Source: a virus. From it: a DNA stretch of 44,179 bases. The notes beneath the pieces are model-generated. The model was not told the origin of the DNA and did not search any database. It was given only the letters and a program-made list of their open reading frames with translations. This document shows, in pieces, positions 40,557-44,179 of the stretch. The position numbers were made by a program, and so were the translations under genes. Where the stretch lies: IMG/VR virus record IMGVR_UViG_3300021963_007304, positions 1-44,179 of that record. One strand, written 5' to 3'. Positions within the stretch are counted from its first letter, which is position 1; each line of letters opens with the position of its first letter.

Positions 40557-40631
40557 AGCCGTATAGCTCAGTTGGTTCAGAGCGATTGCCTTACAAGCAA
40601 TAGGTCGTAGGTTCGAATCCTACTACGGCTA
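40557..40631 (+). tRNA. tRNA-Val (TAC)
   Basis: Acceptor AGCCGTA/TACGGCT, anticodon arm ATTGC CTTACAA GCAAT, T arm GTAGG TTCGAAT CCTAC, discriminator A. Confidence 0.94.
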
Positions 40632-40636
40632 CAAAT

Positions 40637-40894
40637 TTACTGTTGATCATCCGAAGGTGGTGCGTTATTATCACCCCCTTTACCAAATATCTTTTCGATC
40701 ACGGTTAACCCCAGACCACCACCAACAATAATGATTAAACCAGTCCACATATAAGTTGGTACTGATTTATTTGGTGAGTTAAGGGCTGCTATATATGCCA
40801 ATATAATGATATTTACTAATGTTATAATAGCGGCAAATCTCTTGCTAGACGTTTCGGATGAACCAGAGAATAAATCGTTAAAAAATTTTTTCAT
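40637..40894 (-). CDS. Holin-like small membrane protein, 85 aa
   Basis: Two membrane helices (about 18-38, FAAIITLVNIIILAYIAAL; about 48-66, YMWTGLIIIVGGGLGLTVIE) separated by a short loop, with a charged N-terminus and a C-terminal tail of D, N, P and Q. Size and topology fit class II holins, which open the inner membrane for endolysin. A GH19 endolysin gene lies 1 kb away on the other strand. No family-specific motif confirms it. Confidence 0.6.
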   Translation of the reverse strand: MKKFFNDLFSGSSETSSKRFAAIITLVNIIILAYIAALNSPNKSVPTYMWTGLIIIVGGGLGLTVIEKIFGKGGDNNAPPSDDQQ

Positions 40895-40957
40895 AATAAA
40901 ATGTTTTGGTTTTTATTATAAATATTATACCATTTTTAAAAATATTTTCAAAAAAAC

Positions 40958-40988
40958 TTGTTTATTTAAAAAACTTTGCTTATATTTG
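40958..40988 (+). promoter_or_regulatory. Promoter of Tyr-Pro-Ser-Ser-Ala-Trp-Cys tRNA operon
   Basis: TTG at 40958-40960, a 20-base spacer and TATATTTG at 40981-40988, 5 bases before the structured element. Confidence 0.85.
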
Positions 40989-40992
40989 TATC

Positions 40993-41062
40993 ACAATTGA
41001 GGTTAACTCCAGCAAATTAAAATTTTTTATGGAAAAAAACAAAAATTTAACCTGATAATTGT
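40993..41062 (+). ncRNA. 5' RNA element of Tyr-Pro-Ser-Ala-Trp-Cys operon (GCAAA/GAT fold)
   Basis: Outer helix ACAATT (40993-40998) with AATTGT (41057-41062); G; inner helix AGGTTAA (41000-41006) with TTAACCT (41047-41053); bulge GAT. CTCCAGCAAATT follows the inner 5' strand, then a TTTTTTATGG string shared with the interrupted tRNA at 25331. Starts at the predicted transcription start. Confidence 0.8.
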
Positions 41063-41096
41063 ACTTTTTAAAAAAACAAACTATATATTAAAACAA

Positions 41097-41189
41097 ATGA
41101 AAAACATTAACAAAAATATCGCATCTTGGTCGTATAGTCCGTGTTCAGCGTATCCAGCTGGATCAGGGATTCTATGTCCGTTAAGTTGA
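41097..41189 (+). CDS. Leader peptide of Tyr-Pro-Ser-Ala-Trp-Cys tRNA operon, 30 aa
   Basis: A short frame, ATG to TGA, with core ASWSYSPCSAYPAGSG. The operon encodes tRNAs Tyr, Pro, Ser (TGA), Ser (GCT), Ala, Trp and Cys: all six amino acids are in the core, and both Ser codon boxes (TCN and AGT) are used, matching both Ser tRNAs. TCAGGG (41163-41168) can pair with CCCTGA (41227-41232) in the terminator's 5' arm and is a copy of its 3' arm. The core is the most strongly matched of the four leaders and the best evidence for operon-specific attenuation. Confidence 0.88.
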   Translation: MKNINKNIASWSYSPCSAYPAGSGILCPLS

Positions 41190-41225
41190 TAGATTTGTTA
41201 TAAACATATTAACTAAGAAACTAGA

Positions 41226-41256
41226 ACCCTGAGACCACAAAATCTCAGGGTTTTTT
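41226..41256 (+). terminator. Attenuator terminator, Tyr-Pro-Ser-Ala-Trp-Cys operon
   Basis: ACCCTGAGA (41226-41234) and TCTCAGGGT (41243-41251) form a 9-bp stem with a T run, 15 bases before tRNA-Tyr. Confidence 0.92.
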
Positions 41257-41271
41257 GTTTTTAAGCTATTC

Positions 41272-41353
41272 GGGAGTATCGCATAGCGGCAATTGCAGGG
41301 GACTGTAAATCCCCCGACATTCGTCTTCGTAGGTTCGAGTCCTACTACTCCCA
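41272..41353 (+). tRNA. tRNA-Tyr (GTA)
   Basis: Class II tRNA. Acceptor GGGAGTA/TACTCCC, anticodon loop CTGTAAA, long variable arm, T arm GTAGG TTCGAGT CCTAC, discriminator A. Confidence 0.94.
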
Positions 41354-41359
41354 CAATAA

Positions 41360-41432
41360 CTAGGTGTAGGAAAGTTGGTATTCCGCTACATTTGGGATGT
41401 AGAGACCGCAGGTTCGAGCCCTGCCACCTAGA
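41360..41432 (+). tRNA. tRNA-Pro (TGG)
   Basis: Acceptor CTAGGTG/CACCTAG, anticodon loop TTTGGGA, T arm GCAGG TTCGAGC CCTGC, discriminator A. Confidence 0.94.
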
Positions 41433-41437
41433 CAACT

Positions 41438-41520
41438 GGAAGGAGTCCGAATGGACGAGGAACTTGTCTTGAAAACAAGCGGGTCGAAAGGCTTTGGGGG
41501 TTCGATTCCCTCTTCTTCCG
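41438..41520 (+). tRNA. tRNA-Ser (TGA)
   Basis: Class II tRNA. Acceptor GGAAGGA/TTCTTCC, anticodon arm CTTGT CTTGAAA ACAAG, discriminator G. Second Ser-TGA gene of the window, not a copy of the one at 25011. Confidence 0.93.
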
Positions 41521-41525
41521 CAAAT

Positions 41526-41610
41526 GGAGAGTGACGCAACAAGGTGTTGTCACCGCCTGCTAAGCGAGTGGTTCCCGTAAGGGAATGGGGATCGAGACCT
41601 CCGCTCTCCG
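41526..41610 (+). tRNA. tRNA-Ser (GCT)
   Basis: Class II tRNA. Acceptor GGAGAGT/GCTCTCC, anticodon loop CTGCTAA, long variable arm GTTCCCGTAAGGGAAT, T loop ATCGAGA, discriminator G. Confidence 0.92.
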
Positions 41611-41619
41611 CAAAAATAT

Positions 41620-41689
41620 GGGGCTGATGCCAAAGGCAGGTCGACTCCCTTGCAAGGAGATCGTTTGGGTTCGATTCCCACAGACTCCA
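41620..41689 (+). tRNA. tRNA-Ala (TGC), reduced
   Basis: Anticodon loop CTTGCAA. The G3-T70 wobble, the main Ala identity element, is present in the acceptor. The acceptor is imperfect further in and the D arm is very short (GCC AAA GGC). It may be functional but degenerate. Confidence 0.8.
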
Positions 41690-41695
41690 CAACAT

Positions 41696-41764
41696 ACGGG
41701 TTAGGTTATGGTAACCAAAGGGACTCCAAATCCCTAGGAGTGAGTTCGATTCTTACAACCCGTG
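41696..41764 (+). tRNA. tRNA-Trp (CCA)
   Basis: Acceptor ACGGGTT/AACCCGT, anticodon arm GGGA CTCCAAA TCCC, T loop TTCGATT, discriminator G. Confidence 0.92.
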
Positions 41765-41771
41765 CTAAAAT

Positions 41772-41842
41772 GCTGCTATGACCGAGAGGCGAGGTGGGGC
41801 TCTGCAAAAGCTCATACACAGGTTCAAATCCTGTTAGCAGCT
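41772..41842 (+). tRNA. tRNA-Cys (GCA)
   Basis: Acceptor GCTGCTA/TAGCAGC, anticodon loop CTGCAAA, T arm ACAGG TTCAAAT CCTGT, discriminator T as usual for Cys. Confidence 0.93.
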
Positions 41843-41883
41843 CAACTTTGTATTTTAATAACATATTTATAATAAAATAGGTT

Positions 41884-42615
41884 ATGTTATTAAAAAATGG
41901 GTCAAAAGGTGAAGATGTAAAAAAATTACAACGCTTTTTGGGTATAAATGATGACGGTGATTTTGGTAATGGTACCGAAAAGGCTGTAAAAACCTGGCAA
42001 AAAGCTAATGGGTTAAAAGACGATGGTGTTGTTGGGGATGTAACTTGGGGTAAAATGTTTCCTCAGGGACAAATTGTTTCTGAAACAACCATTGAGAGTC
42101 CAGGTTTAAGTTTAGCAAAGTTAAAAGGTGTAATACCAGATTCAGTCTTAAACGAAATCCCAGAAACCGCAGCAAAATTTAATATCACAACAAATTTAAG
42201 ATTGGCTCATTTTTTATCACAATGTGCTCACGAATCTGGTAACTGGAAATATCGTACAGAATTAGCCTCTGGCGCTGCATATGAGGGTAGGAAAGATCTT
42301 GGTAACACACAACCTGGTGACGGTGTAAAATTTAAAGGAAGGGGTTATATCCAATTGACAGGTCGTGCAAACTATACAAAATTTTCAAAATTTATCGGGG
42401 AGGATTGCGTTGCCAACCCAAATTTAGTTGCAGACAAATACCCCTTGTCTTCAGCTGGATATTTCTTTAATACCAAACCAAATATGTGGACTACATGTGA
42501 TAAAGGATCTGGATCTGATATTGTATTAGCGGTAACAAAAAAAGTTAATGGTGGTACAAACGGTTTAGATGACCGCCAAAAATACTTCACAAAATTTTGG
42601 AATATATTAAAATAA
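41884..42615 (+). CDS. Endolysin: peptidoglycan-binding domain plus GH19 hydrolase
   Basis: A two-domain cell-wall hydrolase of 243 residues. Residues 1-60 are a PG_binding_1 domain (GSKGEDVKKLQRFLG, GNGTEKAVKTWQKANGL). Residues 85-243 are a GH19 chitinase-like catalytic domain with LAHFLSQCAHESGNW (E117 as acid) and GDGVKFKGRGYIQLTGRANY. Such enzymes cleave the glycan strand of peptidoglycan to release virions. No signal peptide is seen, so a holin is needed; the candidate is at 40637-40894. Confidence 0.92.
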   Translation: MLLKNGSKGEDVKKLQRFLGINDDGDFGNGTEKAVKTWQKANGLKDDGVVGDVTWGKMFPQGQIVSETTIESPGLSLAKLKGVIPDSVLNEIPETAAKFNITTNLRLAHFLSQCAHESGNWKYRTELASGAAYEGRKDLGNTQPGDGVKFKGRGYIQLTGRANYTKFSKFIGEDCVANPNLVADKYPLSSAGYFFNTKPNMWTTCDKGSGSDIVLAVTKKVNGGTNGLDDRQKYFTKFWNILK

Positions 42616-42637
42616 ACAATAAATAAAAACTAAAAAA

Positions 42638-42928
42638 ATGTACGAACCATTTATCGGGGAATTATGTCAATTCCCTTACAATTTCGCCCCTAGAGGTTGG
42701 GCATTCTGTCATGGACAATTAATCGCCATCCAACAAAACCCAGCGTTATTTTCGTTATTAGGCACTGCTTTCGGTGGTGATGGTGTTCACACCTTCGCTT
42801 TACCCGATTTGAGACCAAAAGACGAACATGGTAACCTTATCCAACTTTATGTTGGTGAGATGTACCAGGGCAAACCTTTTATGGAGACATCAATTGCTTT
42901 GGAAGGTATTTTTCCTTCAAGAGATTAA
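42638..42928 (+). CDS. Tail-collar / MdpB-like protein, 96 aa
   Basis: Matches the phage tail collar domain of the microcystin-dependent-protein type: FIGELCQFPYNFAPRGWAFC, HGQLIAIQQNPALFSLLGTA, FGGDGVHTFALPDLR. It is shorter than most relatives; after the collar motif the normal middle part is missing and only about 35 residues follow (ending ALEGIFPSRD). It may be a natural short form or a truncated copy. It follows the endolysin by 22 bases. Confidence 0.85.
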   Translation: MYEPFIGELCQFPYNFAPRGWAFCHGQLIAIQQNPALFSLLGTAFGGDGVHTFALPDLRPKDEHGNLIQLYVGEMYQGKPFMETSIALEGIFPSRD

Positions 42929-42934
42929 AACAAG

Positions 42935-42962
42935 AAAGCCACTCAATGAGTGGCTTTTTTAA
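42935..42962 (+). terminator. Rho-independent terminator
   Basis: AAAGCCACTC and GAGTGGCTTT form a 10-bp stem with a 3-base loop and a T run; ends the endolysin/collar operon. Confidence 0.92.
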
Positions 42963-43035
42963 TTTTAGATAGGGGCTCCTTCTATAAAGTCTGGATATTC
43001 TTCATCTTCCATAGTATTTAGGTGGGGGATTTTTT

Positions 43036-44179
43036 TTACGACATTATTTTACCGTCATCAATAAAATGAACTTTATATTCATAATTAGTGTCAATTAGAT
43101 TATCGTTCACGTTTCCAATGTGTCTTGGATCATCATCATAAAACTCTAATTTATTTATATCGGGATATTTGTTAGACATTATATCTAAAACCCTCTCACC
43201 CTTCTCTCTACCATCATTTTTAAATGAGTAAGCATCAAAGGTCATACCGTGTTTATCCAAAACAGCAATAACAGCACGATCTAATTTAGCTAAACGATTT
43301 GTTAATAAAACGATTTGGGTGTTTGGATCCGCTTTATCTTTTCGATATGCCGCTTCAACTTCTGGATTTGTTTGGATATCAAAGACATTTAAATCCAAAC
43401 TTTCAGATCTACCCCACCATCCTTTATGGGGGTATGGTTTACCTGTTTTTTGTTGGTATATCGCCATACCATGCTCAGGTAGCGGGCTATCCATTAACGT
43501 ACCATCAAAGTCGTAAAAAACAACTCTCTTTTCGCTATCATTAACACTTTCTTTAATCATTTCTTTATTTCTTGTTATAAAACTTAAAATATCTTTTCTA
43601 TTGTTACCGATTTTATCGTGGTATATACCATCAAGTATTTTGTTTAATGTTTCACCAATTTCTTTACCCTTAAAACCTAATTCCATTAGGTCATTACCAT
43701 TAATAATCAAATCAGAAATTGATGCTGGGTATTTTTTACTGGCAAAATCTTTAATTACATCACCTAATAAACTAGTCACAAAACCGCTAATTAACATTGA
43801 CGGTGCTATCTTATTAATGTGATAGTAAACCCATCTTTGTTTAACTAAATCTTCACCTGGCATATTGTTATATAAATAGCCAAGAGCTGCGATCTCCCTA
43901 GTTGTTTTATCATCACCTTTCATTTGTAGTTTGAAATAAACATCTGGTTGATCAGTGAAACATTCAGTTAACCAATAAACAAATTCACTCATTTTTGTCA
44001 CATAGTCAAAATGAACAAATTCACCAGTAAACTCAACACCAAAAATACCTTTATAAAGACCACTACTAACTAACAATTCAGCCCCAACTTTAGGTGAACC
44101 TTTTGATACAATTTTATCAAACTCAATTAATACCCTTTCTTTTGATATTTCACCAATGGTACCAGCATTTTGTTTAATC
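43036..44179 (-). CDS. CCA-adding enzyme C-terminal part fused to HAD (SAK-type) phosphatase, partial
   Basis: The frame runs open to the window edge, so the N-terminus is missing. The first visible residues (ERVLIEFDKIVSKGSPKVGA, then ELLVSSGLYKGIFG) match the post-catalytic helical region of tRNA nucleotidyltransferases/poly(A) polymerases. From about 200 residues before the end begins a HAD domain: VVFYDFDGTLMDSPLPEHG, YPHKGWWGRSESLDL, IVLLTNRLAKL and LEFYDDDPRHI. This resembles the HAD family called Swiss Army Knife RNA repair-like. A fused CCA-adding and end-repair enzyme fits a phage with about 29 tRNAs, nearly all without encoded CCA. The nucleotidyltransferase head itself is outside the window. 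Confidence 0.8.
   Translation of the reverse strand, partial: IKQNAGTIGEISKERVLIEFDKIVSKGSPKVGAELLVSSGLYKGIFGVEFTGEFVHFDYVTKMSEFVYWLTECFTDQPDVYFKLQMKGDDKTTREIAALGYLYNNMPGEDLVKQRWVYYHINKIAPSMLISGFVTSLLGDVIKDFASKKYPASISDLIINGNDLMELGFKGKEIGETLNKILDGIYHDKIGNNRKDILSFITRNKEMIKESVNDSEKRVVFYDFDGTLMDSPLPEHGMAIYQQKTGKPYPHKGWWGRSESLDLNVFDIQTNPEVEAAYRKDKADPNTQIVLLTNRLAKLDRAVIAVLDKHGMTFDAYSFKNDGREKGERVLDIMSNKYPDINKLEFYDDDPRHIGNVNDNLIDTNYEYKVHFIDDGKIMS

Noticed and set aside
41181-41695. Two minus-strand open frames across the Tyr-Pro-Ser-Ser-Ala tRNAs
   Set aside because: Antisense to tRNA genes, no promoter, tRNA-derived residues.
42965-43012. 15-codon acidic frame on the minus strand after the HAD fusion gene (MEDEEYPDFIEGAPI)
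   Set aside because: Well formed but too short to judge, with no promoter or composition signal; left unannotated.
1-44179. CRISPR array, insertion sequence or integrase
   Set aside because: No regularly spaced direct repeats, transposase or recombinase were seen; similar strings in the tRNA region are tRNA arms.

Overview
The window is part of the genome of a large tailed bacteriophage that very probably infects a Bacteroidota (Flavobacterium-like) host. Evidence for a phage: tail-fibre/adhesin genes, a tail-collar protein, a GH19 endolysin next to a holin-like protein, many small unknown genes, about 29 tRNA genes and a tmRNA. Evidence for the host: almost every transcription unit is preceded by the Bacteroidota promoter pattern TTG-N19/20-TAnnTTTG, Shine-Dalgarno sequences are generally absent, and the base composition is AT-rich.

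Layout. 1-2.4 kb: small unknown genes. 2.4-4.15 kb: a DUF2828/TROVE-like vWA protein followed by two structured RNA elements and a terminator. 4.2-6.5 kb: an unknown protein and ClpP. 6.6-14.6 kb: four virion adhesin/tail-fibre proteins, the first built of SprB-like repeats. 14.6-24.2 kb: metalloprotease, RmlD-like reductase, ribosomal protein bS21, an LRR protein, two metallophosphoesterases, a Mom-like acetyltransferase-fold protein and a YkuK/DUF458 RNase H-fold protein. 24.2-27.1 kb: a stable-RNA array of about 14 tRNAs with many structured spacers. 27.2-31.4 kb: ArdC-like protein, ADP-ribosyltransferase, Fis-type HTH protein, GMP reductase/IMPDH. 31.4-33.2 kb: Arg/Leu/Gln tRNAs, an unknown gene, tRNA-Leu and tmRNA. 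33.3-38.8 kb: hotdog thioesterase and a nucleotide-sugar operon (methyltransferase, Gmd, glycosyltransferase, SDR, ColD-type dehydratase). 38.8-42.9 kb: PD-(D/E)XK-like protein, two more tRNA operons, holin and endolysin. Right edge: a CCA-adding-enzyme tail fused to a HAD phosphatase, cut by the window.

The most striking system is regulatory. Four tRNA operons each begin with a short leader peptide followed by a Rho-independent terminator placed before the first tRNA. The amino acids of each leader match the tRNAs of its own operon: R/L/Q before Arg-Leu-Gln; K/I/V/H before Lys-Ile-Ile-His-Val; A/S/W/Y/P/C before Tyr-Pro-Ser-Ser-Ala-Trp-Cys; T/N/R/F/G/E/D/S before Phe-Thr-Ser-Asn-Asp-Arg-Glu-Gly. 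In all four the end of the leader reading frame contains a segment able to pair with the 5' arm of the terminator. This is the layout of a trp/his-type attenuator, here apparently used to make the phage transcribe a tRNA set when ribosomes stall for lack of exactly those charged tRNAs.

A second layer is a recurrent RNA fold (outer helix, inner helix, a GCAAA-type motif, then a GAT bulge). It sits at the start of three tRNA transcripts, twice downstream of the TROVE-like gene, and around oddly built tRNAs, including one whose 3' half is encoded before its 5' half. The tmRNA with an unusual tag, ClpP, bS21, and the CCA-adding/RNA-repair-type HAD fusion suggest a phage that maintains and reshapes translation in the host.
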